Source: Eupransor demetentiae | GTDB taxonomy: Bacteria > Bacillota > Bacilli > Lactobacillales > Lactobacillaceae | Direction: 5' to 3' | Assembly: GCF_963930865.1 (NCBI RefSeq) | Contig: NZ_CAWVOH010000004.1 | Location: 44,667 to 108,666, forward strand | Length of the DNA stretch: 64,000 nucleotides | Part shown: piece after piece, positions 31,550 to 39,530 of the stretch | How positions within the stretch are numbered: the stretch's first letter is position 1 | Layout of the letters: each line of letters begins with the position of its first letter | The notes under the pieces: model-generated | The model's input: the letters and a program-made list of their open reading frames with translations, nothing else | What the model was told of the DNA's origin: nothing | Database searches by the model: none | Translations under genes and position numbers: made by a program

Positions 31550-33157
31550 TTAATCATCTTGTTCTTTATGATGATGACGGAAGAAACCTGACGCGGTCGT
31601 GCTCAACCAGGAAGCTAAGCTACCCTTTGACTCAGCCTTATCATCATGTTGGCTATCTGCAAATCTTTCCGGAGCCGTTTCGTGATTGTTAGAAACTCGT
31701 GTAGGTGCTGGCTGCTGGGGTGCAGAAGCGGGTTCTTCTTGCTTACCCAAAAGGTTAGGGTTAATCATCGAACTCATGAAACTTGTTCGCTTGATGCTCT
31801 GTCCCGCGCGGCCTTGTAGAGTGGCAATGTATTCAGACATCGAATGTGACTGTGAAGCCTGAAGACTTTCCACCGTGCTGTCAGCTGAGATCGTTGTACC
31901 AGTGGTTGAATCCTGCTGATTTTCAATCGTATATGGATAAGCTTGAACTGGCTCTAATTGTTCTGGTCGGACTGGTTCATCGAAAAGTGGCTGAGCCTGA
32001 CTCTGTTCCTGTGTTTCTTGCGCTTGTGCAAATGAAACTGGTGCTTCGCTAGTAGAAGATTCCTGACTTTGGCTAACAATTGTAGGATCCGAAGAACGGA
32101 AGTTCAAACTGTGCACCAGGCTGTCAATGTTGCCGGTAATACTGTCATCGACCTGGTCTTCAGAAGCATACTCGCTCTCTGAAAGGCTTTGGCTGGTAGC
32201 CATTGAAGAAGACGTTGAAGAACGCCATTCCATCGTCGACTGACTCTGGCTGGCAGCAATCGAAGTGGAAGTCGAATTAGCTTCGGACTCACTCTTAGAA
32301 TCCAAAACATCTGGATTCATCGTTTCTTCAATCGTTGATGACCATTCAGAAACAGAATTTGACAGGCTGGCAACATCAGAAGCGAAGATTGAAGTCGAAC
32401 CTTCCAGACTAGACAAGGTCGAGTTGATACTTGCTTGGCTTTCGGATTCGCGCTTTGAATTTGAAGCACTCACTGAAGCTCTTTCTGAGTCAGCAGTAGA
32501 GCTTTCGGCACTGGTAATCATTGACTGCGAATCAGAGATTGAACCTGCCATCGAGTTTTCAATTGAAGTTGATTCTGCCTGTGAAACTGAGCGACTGCCA
32601 GCTTCTGAAAGCACTTCACTCTGAGAAGATTGCGTCGATGCTTCTACACTTTCCAGCGTTGACTGGCTTTGTTCAGTAGACAGTGAGGCAGCAATCGAAT
32701 TCAAAGTGCTGTTCTTAACCGATCCACTTTCCACTGTTGAAGCGGCTTCCGAAACAACGCGACTTTCGCTGGCAATGTTGGATGCATTTTCGCTAATTGC
32801 TTGGCTAGTTGAGTTCACTTCTGAATCCCAGTTTTGTGCCTCCGGTTGGGCGAAAGCTGAAGTTGATTCAGAGTTTGACTCTGGCGCACTGCTTGAACTT
32901 TGGCTAAGATTACCTAAGGCTAATGAAGAAGAGTTAAAGCGGCTGTAGGCTTCGCTCTTAGCAAGATCAAGCGTACTGTTGCTGTCGTTATTTGGATTAA
33001 CTTGGTCAGATTGACTCGATAAAGTGGACATAGTGTGGTTCCCCTCAATTTGGTTCGCGTTGGCGTGACTGTTCATCAAACCAGGCGCACTGGCTAAGGC
33101 TCCTAATCCGGTGAAAACAGTTAGTCTTTGATCATTCTTTGGCAATTGTGATTTCAT
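31550..33157 (-). CDS. Large Ser-rich exported protein
   Basis: 535 residues. The N-terminus has a short basic region and a weakly hydrophobic stretch RLTVFTGLGALASAPGLMNS followed by HANA, a plausible signal peptide. Residues about 60-350 are dominated by Ser, Ala, Glu and Thr in short imperfect repeats (patterns such as SxSESEAxSxSxS), an acidic serine-rich stalk of the adhesin type. The C-terminal part (about 360-535) is Gln/Pro-rich and ends KGSLASWLSTTASGFFRHHH. There is no LPxTG motif or anchor helix, so attachment would be non-covalent or absent. No accessory Sec or glycosyltransferase genes are nearby. Function unknown; possible surface adhesin or biofilm protein. Confidence 0.75.
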   Translation of the reverse strand: MKSQLPKNDQRLTVFTGLGALASAPGLMNSHANANQIEGNHTMSTLSSQSDQVNPNNDSNSTLDLAKSEAYSRFNSSSLALGNLSQSSSSAPESNSESTSAFAQPEAQNWDSEVNSTSQAISENASNIASESRVVSEAASTVESGSVKNSTLNSIAASLSTEQSQSTLESVEASTQSSQSEVLSEAGSRSVSQAESTSIENSMAGSISDSQSMITSAESSTADSERASVSASNSKRESESQASINSTLSSLEGSTSIFASDVASLSNSVSEWSSTIEETMNPDVLDSKSESEANSTSTSIAASQSQSTMEWRSSTSSSMATSQSLSESEYASEDQVDDSITGNIDSLVHSLNFRSSDPTIVSQSQESSTSEAPVSFAQAQETQEQSQAQPLFDEPVRPEQLEPVQAYPYTIENQQDSTTGTTISADSTVESLQASQSHSMSEYIATLQGRAGQSIKRTSFMSSMINPNLLGKQEEPASAPQQPAPTRVSNNHETAPERFADSQHDDKAESKGSLASWLSTTASGFFRHHHKEQDD

Positions 33158-33402
33158 CGGAACCTCCCAGAAATTAAGTATTTGTAAAATGTTTAAGAAA
33201 TTCTTAAGCTAGTATAATTTTAGCATAATTCTATCACTTGAGGGTGACTTTCAGCCTGATTTAGCTGATATCGTGCAAAAAACTATAATTTGTCAAAAAT
33301 ATTTAAGAACGTATAAAGATTAGCTAATTTAAGGCTAGAAAAGCCCGATTTGGCGCTATTATCGCCTATAATTAAGTTGATTTCTGATGGAGGAAAAGCA
33401 CT
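33158..33402. other. Divergent intergenic region between Ser-rich and DUF536-like genes
   Basis: AT-rich, 245 bp. On the minus side an extended -10 (TATGCTAAAAT) lies around 33216-33226; on the plus side TATAAT is at 33367-33372, 30 bp before the GTG start. Several TTTAAGAA...TTCTTAA-like short inverted repeats are present (around 33191-33207). No ORF. Confidence 0.5.
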
Positions 33403-33909
33403 GTGAAAATCAAACGAGAAAATATGAAGGACTATTATAGTTTTTCATCCATAACTGAATTAAGTCTATTTCTTGGGGTTGACCGCGAAACCCTCCACCA
33501 CCGAGCCAAGTTGCGCGGAATTGACCTCAATGGTACTTACAGCGAAGAGGACTTGGCCGCTCTTAAGCCCGACAAGGATTCTGCCCTCAAGCAGCTCAAC
33601 ACTGAATCTGAAGCTGAAGTTGAAATTTTGCGCATGAAGATTAAGATGCTCGAAAGCGAATTAGGCTATAAGGATGAGCAACTAAACGACCGCAAGGCTC
33701 ACATCGACACCTTGAAGAACACCTTGACCAAGGCCGAAGAGAACTTGGAAAAGACACAAACTTCTGTCGACCAGCAGCAACACCTTCAGTTGGCTACTTT
33801 GCAACAATTGGACAAGGTTACCAGCCGTGTTCAACGTATTGAAATGGAAGACCAGCAAAAAAGCCACTGGTGGCAATTAGGTCGCAAGAAAAAGCAAGAT
33901 AACGATTAA
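33403..33909 (+). CDS. HTH plus coiled-coil protein of DUF536 type
   Basis: 168 residues. The N-terminal helix-turn-helix (about 10-50, SSITELSLFLGVDRETLHHRAKLRG) is followed by a long coiled coil (about 60-150, heptad-like Glu/Lys/Leu pattern) and a basic tail HWWQLGRKKKQ. This layout is typical of DUF536 proteins, many of which are encoded beside plasmid replication genes in lactic acid bacteria. No rep gene is nearby, so this may be a chromosomal relative. GTG start at 33403 is supported by GGAGG 9 bp upstream; ATG at 33424 is the alternative. Confidence 0.78.
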   Translation: MKIKRENMKDYYSFSSITELSLFLGVDRETLHHRAKLRGIDLNGTYSEEDLAALKPDKDSALKQLNTESEAEVEILRMKIKMLESELGYKDEQLNDRKAHIDTLKNTLTKAEENLEKTQTSVDQQQHLQLATLQQLDKVTSRVQRIEMEDQQKSHWWQLGRKKKQDND

Positions 33910-33940
33910 AAAAGCAGGTCATTACGACCTGTTTTTTTAG
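33908..33940. terminator. Bidirectional terminator
   Basis: AAGCAGGTC ATTAC GACCTGTTTTTTT between the convergent DUF536-like and signal peptidase genes. Confidence 0.9.
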
Positions 33941-34566
33941 TTGCTTGCAAAGAAACTTCCCCGCTGATCATCAATGTTCTTTTGAATGGACTTGTTATAC
34001 CAGAAAGGTACGATGACCTTGCCGATAATGTGGTCTCGGTCGATAAAACCGTACCATCGACTATCATTAGAAACGGAACGGTGATCGCCTAGAACAAAGT
34101 ACTCACCGGCGGGTACAACCGTCTGGTTTTGATCCTTCGTTTGCCATAGACCGGTTGAAGACAAAGTTCCTAAGTCCCAGGATGAGCCAAAACGGCTGGC
34201 TGTGCCGGAACCTTGTTCGGATTGGCTGATGTAATCTTGATTAACAACCTTACCGTTAACGTAGAGGACGCCATCCTGGTAGGCAACCGTGTCGCCGGGT
34301 ACCCCAATAACGCGTTTTACATAATCCGTTTCACCCTTTTGAATCCGCGGATCTTCGTCACGTGCATCAAAAACGACGACATCCCCGCGCTTTATGCTAC
34401 TGGCCTTCCAAATTCCGACTCGCTGCATGTTCAGCAAGTTCGGTTCCATCGAGGTCCCTTGAATTTGGGCAACGGAGAAGAAAAAGGTCGTAATGACCCA
34501 ATAGAGCAAACAGCCAAAGATGATTGGCAGTAGCCAGTTAAAAATTATGTTCCTTATAAAACTCAT
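33937..34566 (-). CDS. lepB: Signal peptidase I, paralogue 1
   Basis: 209 residues. One N-terminal membrane helix (about 7-30), then the S26 catalytic domain: nucleophile Ser in QGTSMEPN near 38, general-base Lys in YVKRVIGVPGD near 84, and GDHRSVSNDSR near 162. It cleaves Sec signal peptides outside the membrane. It is the downstream member of a tandem pair; a terminator lies between them, so it has its own promoter region. Confidence 0.94.
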   Translation of the reverse strand: MSFIRNIIFNWLLPIIFGCLLYWVITTFFFSVAQIQGTSMEPNLLNMQRVGIWKASSIKRGDVVVFDARDEDPRIQKGETDYVKRVIGVPGDTVAYQDGVLYVNGKVVNQDYISQSEQGSGTASRFGSSWDLGTLSSTGLWQTKDQNQTVVPAGEYFVLGDHRSVSNDSRWYGFIDRDHIIGKVIVPFWYNKSIQKNIDDQRGSFFASN

Positions 34567-34658
34567 CGTTCAGCTATCCTTTGTCAGTATGCTTATATTA
34601 TACCGGCTTTTGTTTAAAAAGAAGGCTTTTGGCATGAATCAACATTTTCCTGGCAAAA

Positions 34659-34688
34659 AAAGCAGGCCCACACGGACCTGCTTTTTAA
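34659..34688 (-). terminator. Terminator of signal peptidase paralogue 2
   Basis: AAGCAGGTCC GTGT GGGCCTGCTT followed by seven T on the minus strand. Confidence 0.9.
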
Positions 34689-34689
34689 T

Positions 34690-35313
34690 TTAGTTAGCAA
34701 AGAAATCTTTATCCTGCTGGTCAACATACTTCTTCACGGTACTGCTGTACCAGAACGGCACGACAACCTTACCCGTGATGTGCTTGCGGCTGATATAACC
34801 ATAGTAACGGCCATCATTGGAAACTGAACGATGATCTCCCATCACAAAGTAGCTGTTGGCAGGAACCTTAGTCGTGTTGGCATCCTCACTCTTCCAAAGA
34901 CCCGTGTTCGACAAGCTCTTCAAATCCCAGTGGGAACCGAAGTCACCAGCGGTACCATCCGTCCGTTCGGACTTTGACAGGTAATCCTGGTTAACTTTCT
35001 TGCCGTTAACGTAAAGGTTGCCATTACTAAAAGAAACCGTATCGCCAGGAACACCGATAATACGCTTAACGTAATCCTTTTTACCGGCTTGAATGCGGGG
35101 ATCTTCCTTGCGAGCATCGAAGACGACAACGTCGCCGCGCTTCAACTTCGCCACGTGGTTAATCCCAACATACTGCTTATCTAGCAAGGTTGGTTCCATT
35201 GATGTTCCCGAAATCTTAATTCCAGAAAAAACAAAAAGATAAATCAGAACAAGCACGACGAAGAACAAAATCTGCGCCCACCAGCCCTTAAAAAAATTAG
35301 TTACTGCCTGCAT
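34690..35313 (-). CDS. lepB: Signal peptidase I, paralogue 2
   Basis: 207 residues with the same architecture as the neighbouring copy: membrane helix (about 12-30), SGTSMEPT with the nucleophile Ser, YVKRIIGVPGD with the Lys base and GDHRSVSNDGR. The two share the unusual stretch from FDARxEDPRIQ to the catalytic Lys almost unchanged, showing a tandem duplication; membrane helices and C-termini are more different. ATG at 35313 follows AGAGGATTTAAATT. Confidence 0.94.
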   Translation of the reverse strand: MQAVTNFFKGWWAQILFFVVLVLIYLFVFSGIKISGTSMEPTLLDKQYVGINHVAKLKRGDVVVFDARKEDPRIQAGKKDYVKRIIGVPGDTVSFSNGNLYVNGKKVNQDYLSKSERTDGTAGDFGSHWDLKSLSNTGLWKSEDANTTKVPANSYFVMGDHRSVSNDGRYYGYISRKHITGKVVVPFWYSSTVKKYVDQQDKDFFAN

Positions 35314-35349
35314 AATTTAAATCCTCTGTTTGCTATTATACACGCCGTT

Positions 35350-35649
35350 TTAAGAACGGACGGTGTTAATTATGACCGAAAAACGTCGCTTTGTGTCAAT
35401 TCCAGCAGTTTCAAATCGATAAATTCCGTGACTTAAGCTAAGCTTAGCAATGTTCTCATCCTGCCAAAGGTCAGGCAAAATGTCAGTGGGGTTCGGTCCA
35501 GGAAAGGCCTTACTCCAATCAATCACCAGATTGTTTTCGAAAGAAAATGCCAAAACACGATAGTCAAGTTCCGGCGCATCCGCTTGATCCAAGTCCTGCA
35601 CCGTCACCCAGTAATCCCGTCGTTTTAACTGCATGTCAGCAATTTGCAT
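35350..35649 (-). CDS. Conserved-looking 99-residue protein, unknown
   Basis: 99 residues, no membrane segment or signal. It reads as a small beta-rich cytosolic domain (RDYWVTVQDLD, ELDYRVLAFSFEN, IYRFETAG, RRFSVIINTV). It begins 8 bp after the ribokinase stop with GAGGTAAGCT as ribosome binding site, so it is in the rbsK transcript. I do not recognise the family. Confidence 0.7.
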   Translation of the reverse strand: MQIADMQLKRRDYWVTVQDLDQADAPELDYRVLAFSFENNLVIDWSKAFPGPNPTDILPDLWQDENIAKLSLSHGIYRFETAGIDTKRRFSVIINTVRS

Positions 35650-35657
35650 AGCTTACC

Positions 35658-36587
35658 TCACTGTCCTAAAACCTTGAGAACCTCATCCTCGGTAGGAATC
35701 GATGGCTGGGCCCCACGCCGTGAAACCGTTAGGGAAGAAGCTGCAGAACCGTAGCGCATCGCCTCTTCAATGTTGTCGAGATTAGCATGCAAGCGCGTCG
35801 CCATTGCACCAATGAAGGTGTCCCCGGCGGCCGTGGTATCCACTGCCGCGACCTTGAATGAAGGCACCATCCCCTTCTTGCCGTCGGAGGTCATGTAGAA
35901 GGCCCCCTTCGAACCAAGAGTGATCATGACCGTGTGCATACCGCGGTCCATGAAGTAGGCCGCGTTAGCATCCAAGTCCGATTCGTTATTAATGTTGACA
36001 CCAGTCAACAAGGCCGTTTCATGCTTGTTAGGGATAATAATATCCGTCAAGTTCAATAAGTCCTCGGGTAAATCACCGAATTCAGGCATGGGCGCTGGAT
36101 TCAAAATCGTAGTGACGCCCGCCTCTTTAGCAATCTTAAAGCCAGCAATAACCGCTTCAACCGGAATCTCAAGCTGAGCGATCAAAAAGTCGGACTTGGC
36201 AATCAAGTCGGCTTGCGTGGCCACATCTTCCTTAGTCATATCGGCGTTAGCGCCACCATAGATGTAAATCATGTTATCCCCGGACGCCTTGGAAACCATG
36301 ATGTAGGCCTGCCCAGTTTCTTCCGTGGCCGAACGCAAAACACCATCCGTGTTTAAATTTTCATCAGCCATATTGGCGGCCAAGTCGAATTCTTGCCCAA
36401 CCTTGGTAATCATCTGGGTCAAAACACCGGAACGCGCAGCCGCCACTGCCTGGTTCAAGCCCTTACCACCCATCACTTCGATGGTGTGGTTATCAATTTT
36501 TAAGGTTTCCCCACCATGAGCAAAGCGCGGCACACGCACTACCTTATCAATGTTGGTGGAACCTAAGACTGTAATTACTTTCGTCAT
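35658..36587 (-). CDS. rbsK: Ribokinase
   Basis: 309 residues from ATG at 36587 (AAAGGATC upstream; an earlier in-frame start lies before it). PfkB-family kinase: substrate motif GGKGLNQAVAAAR near 41-53 and catalytic DTTAAGDTFIGA near 252, with Asp as base. It phosphorylates ribose to ribose 5-phosphate. With rpiA read divergently it feeds ribose into the pentose phosphate/phosphoketolase route; no ribose permease is adjacent. Confidence 0.93.
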   Translation of the reverse strand: MTKVITVLGSTNIDKVVRVPRFAHGGETLKIDNHTIEVMGGKGLNQAVAAARSGVLTQMITKVGQEFDLAANMADENLNTDGVLRSATEETGQAYIMVSKASGDNMIYIYGGANADMTKEDVATQADLIAKSDFLIAQLEIPVEAVIAGFKIAKEAGVTTILNPAPMPEFGDLPEDLLNLTDIIIPNKHETALLTGVNINNESDLDANAAYFMDRGMHTVMITLGSKGAFYMTSDGKKGMVPSFKVAAVDTTAAGDTFIGAMATRLHANLDNIEEAMRYGSAASSLTVSRRGAQPSIPTEDEVLKVLGQ

Positions 36588-36764
36588 GCTTGATCCTTTT
36601 ACCGAGACTTGTTTAAACAAGAAAACCGAAACGTTCTACCTAAATATTTTACTAGAAATCGCCAGGATTTAAAGCGCTAAGATTTCAGAAAGCTTCAATA
36701 TAAGCTCTAAATTTTGCTATAATAGCCCTATTGACGTAGATTTGCTTATCTGGGAGGATTCCTC

Positions 36765-37436
36765 GTGAACAATGATAAAGTACGGGCTGCGCAAATGGCC
36801 TTGGAACGCATTCCAGAAAAAGCAATTGTTGGACTTGGCTCAGGTTCAACTGCCACGGTTTTTATCGAACTCTTGGCTAAAAAAGCGAAGGAAGAGCACA
36901 TGGAACTTACCTGCGTGCCCACTTCTCGCCAAACCGAAGAATTAGCTGCTTCATTAGGTTTGCGCGTGGTCGACATCGATTTAGTTGATCATATCGATGT
37001 TACGGTCGATGGTGCTGATGAAGTCGACGATGCTTTGAACGGCATTAAGGGTGGTGGCGCCGCCCTGCTTTTTGAAAAGATTGTTGCCGCACATTCCCAT
37101 AAGAATATTTGGGTGGTTGATTCTAGTAAAAAGCACCATCAGCTCGGCCATTTCAAGCTACCAGTCGAAGTGATTAAGTTTGGCTCACGCCATATTTATA
37201 AGTATCTTGACCGGCACGGTTTGAAGCCTGAATACCGTTTACTTTCAGACGGCCACCGTCTGTCAACGGATTCGGACAATTACATTATTGACATTGATAT
37301 TCAAGGGATTGAAGATTTGGACGGCTTGGCCAACCAACTCAAGCATCTAACCGGCGTCGTTGAACACGGTCTTTTCATGGAAATCTGTGATGAATTGCTC
37401 GTTGGTTCAACCGGGGAAGCCTTTGAACGTAAGTAA
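36765..37436 (+). CDS. rpiA: Ribose-5-phosphate isomerase A
   Basis: 223 residues with GTG start at 36765 supported by GGGAGGATT. Markers: VGLGSGSTATVFIELL near 24, DGADEVDDALNGIKGGGAALLFEKI near 82 and the catalytic region. It interconverts ribose 5-phosphate and ribulose 5-phosphate, linking RbsK to xylulose 5-phosphate and phosphoketolase. Confidence 0.96.
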   Translation: MNNDKVRAAQMALERIPEKAIVGLGSGSTATVFIELLAKKAKEEHMELTCVPTSRQTEELAASLGLRVVDIDLVDHIDVTVDGADEVDDALNGIKGGGAALLFEKIVAAHSHKNIWVVDSSKKHHQLGHFKLPVEVIKFGSRHIYKYLDRHGLKPEYRLLSDGHRLSTDSDNYIIDIDIQGIEDLDGLANQLKHLTGVVEHGLFMEICDELLVGSTGEAFERK

Positions 37437-37466
37437 AAAGCACTGCAAATTGCAGTGCTTTTTTAT
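37434..37466. terminator. Bidirectional terminator after rpiA
   Basis: AAAGCACTGCAAATTGCAGTGCTTT with T-run; serves the convergent broken membrane-protein gene too. Confidence 0.93.
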
Positions 37467-37978
37467 TTGATTAAAGTCAGAACAATGCCTTCGACAATGA
37501 CTAAAATGCCTAGACTAGCTGCCGTCAAAGTCCACTTTGGCACAGGCTTCAAGGACAAGCCTTTCCAGGAAAAGGCCACACCAATCACGCCAAGAACGGC
37601 CCCTAAAATCAAAGTAAGGTAATCCCCCATCATGAAGAGTAAAGCAACCAGCGAAACTGCCGACCAGGCCACGCCAACTTGACTCCACGTTTCGGCACCA
37701 TTATTGGATTTTACCGGCCGCTTTATAGGACGACTATCGTTTGAAAACATTGGGGTCGGAATAATTTCACTGTTTTTCTTAACTTTGGAAAACTTCCGCG
37801 GCGCCCCCAACGGTTCATCAAACTGCAGGTAATCCTGAGGACTGCCTAGCTCGCGCCGTTTTTTCTGGGCTTCATCCCCAGCAAAATCATGCTGTAATTG
37901 ATCATATTCACTTTATAAACGCGCTGCCCGTGCGCTTGCAGTTTCAACTTGGCTGTCACCATTTTTAGAAGCTACCAT
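37463..37978 (-). pseudogene. Membrane protein gene interrupted by an in-frame TAA
   Basis: From ATG at 37978 (with GGAGATTAGGG upstream) the frame reads MVASKNGDSQVETASARAARL, then a TAA stop at 37913-37915, then continues without a break: SEYDQLQHDFAGDEAQKK, later YLQFDEPLGAPRKFSK and on to two or three membrane helices (VGVAWSAVSLVALLFMMG; LILGAVLGVIGVAF; LTAASLGILVIVEGIVLTL) ending at 37463. Without the stop it would be 171 residues. A CAA-to-TAA change would explain it. A remnant could start at TTG 37810 (115 residues) but has no good ribosome binding site. Either a true nonsense mutation, read-through, or a sequencing error. Family unknown. Confidence 0.8.
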
Positions 37979-38125
37979 AGTACCCTAATCTCCAGTTAAC
38001 GAATAAATGTTCATTAATAATTAGCTCTATCTTAACATAATGCAGAAAATGCTTGTGAAGTCACCTTGTCAAAAACCGTTAAAACACCTATGATAGGCCT
38101 ATCACAATTGTTTTGGGAGAATGAA

Positions 38126-39496
38126 ATGCCGTCCGAAATTGCACAAGCTGCCAAAGCCGACAGCCAAAATCCAAGCCGCCTACATCACCACATGAACATT
38201 GAGTGGGCCAAGTTTATTCATGGAGAAAAGGGCCCCGCTCGCGAGGCCTCCTTGCGGGTTCGGGCTTCCATTGTAGGTCGTACCGGAATCCTACTTTTGT
38301 CCTGCGGGACCGGAGCTTGGCGCGTTCGCGATGCGATGAACACGATTGCCCGTTCGCTAGGTACCACTTGTTCCGCCGATATTGGTTTAACCACCATCAC
38401 TTTTACCTGCTTCGATGGCGTTAATTCCTATAGTCAAAATTTGGCGCTGCCTAGCACAGGGGTCAACACGGCGAAATTATCGGTCCTGGCCGATTTCGTC
38501 AACCACTTTGCTGAACGCTATGCGGATAAATCGGCCGAGGAGATTCACAAGCAGCTCGATAAAATCAAAGGCCAAGTCGGTCACTACAACGGCTTCCAAC
38601 TTGGTTTAGCTGCCGGAATTGCCTGTGCGGGCTTTATCTTTTTGCTGGGCGGTGGTCCGATTGAAATGCTGGGCTGCTTCTTTGGCGCCGGCGTTGGAAA
38701 CTACGTCCGCCATACCCTGATTAAAAACAAGGTCACGACCGTTGCTAACACGGCGCTAGGAGTTGCTTCGGCCGGTATAGTATACTTCCTGGTTTTCCAT
38801 TTGCTGAGTCTAGCAATCCCTAATTTAAATCAAGGCCACGAGGCCGGCTACATTGGAGCAATGCTCTTCGTCATCCCCGGCTTTCCCTTCATCACTTCGA
38901 TGTTGGATATTGCTAAGGTAGACATGCGGTCAGGACTAGAGCGACTGGCTTTTGCCCTTTTGGTTACGATTTCAGCCACCATGGTCGGTTGGATGGTCGC
39001 CATGTTGATTCAATTCCATCCAGCCAATTTCTTGCCGCTGGGATTATCGCCCTTGGCCCTAGCCCTCTGCCGGATGGCGGCTTCCTTTGCTGGGGCCTAT
39101 GGCTTCTCCATGATGTTTAACTCGCCACAAAAAATGGCCATCACCGCTGGTTTGATGGGGGCCGTGGCCAACACCCTGCGCTTGGAGCTCATTGACCTGG
39201 GTCACATGCCACCTGCCGCTGCTGCATTCTGTGGTGCTCTAGTTGCCGGCCTCTTCGCCTCCTTGATTAACGCTTGGACGGCGAAGGCTTTCCCACGAAT
39301 TTGTTTGACCGTGCCATCGATTGTCATCATGGTTCCCGGCCTTTACATCTACCGCGGTGTCTATAACCTCGGCCTTTCCAACATCGGCGTTGGCGCAACC
39401 TGGCTAACCAAAGCAGCACTGATCATTCTCTGCTTACCCTTTGGCCTGCTGGTCGCCCGCGTCCTCTTGGATCGCAAGTGGCGTAAAATTGATTAA
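38126..39496 (+). CDS. ThrE-family threonine/serine exporter
   Basis: 456 residues from ATG at 38126, chosen because GGGAGA lies 5 bp upstream; the longer frame from TTG at 38066 has no ribosome binding site. The N-terminal soluble part (about 1-150) has the ThrE/DUF1212-type segment SLRVRASIVGRTGILLLSCGTGAWRVRDAM; ten hydrophobic helices follow (about 155-450), corresponding to the two membrane modules that are separate proteins in some bacteria. It would export small amino acids. It stands alone between terminators. Confidence 0.85.
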   Translation: MPSEIAQAAKADSQNPSRLHHHMNIEWAKFIHGEKGPAREASLRVRASIVGRTGILLLSCGTGAWRVRDAMNTIARSLGTTCSADIGLTTITFTCFDGVNSYSQNLALPSTGVNTAKLSVLADFVNHFAERYADKSAEEIHKQLDKIKGQVGHYNGFQLGLAAGIACAGFIFLLGGGPIEMLGCFFGAGVGNYVRHTLIKNKVTTVANTALGVASAGIVYFLVFHLLSLAIPNLNQGHEAGYIGAMLFVIPGFPFITSMLDIAKVDMRSGLERLAFALLVTISATMVGWMVAMLIQFHPANFLPLGLSPLALALCRMAASFAGAYGFSMMFNSPQKMAITAGLMGAVANTLRLELIDLGHMPPAAAAFCGALVAGLFASLINAWTAKAFPRICLTVPSIVIMVPGLYIYRGVYNLGLSNIGVGATWLTKAALIILCLPFGLLVARVLLDRKWRKID

Positions 39497-39530
39497 AAAA
39501 AGCTACTCCTTGGAGTAGCTTTTTTATTTA
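39497..39530. terminator. Bidirectional terminator
   Basis: AAGCTACTCC TT GGAGTAGCTT with flanking A/T runs, between the convergent exporter and acyltransferase genes. Confidence 0.93.

Noticed and set aside
33403..33909. Integrated plasmid signalled by the DUF536-type gene
   Set aside because: No replication, partition, transposase or integrase gene is seen within several kb on either side; flanking genes are ordinary chromosomal ones.
37463..37810. Intact 115-residue membrane protein from TTG at 37810
   Set aside because: No ribosome binding site at that TTG, while the frame continues upstream through a single stop to a well-placed ATG, so an interrupted longer gene fits better.
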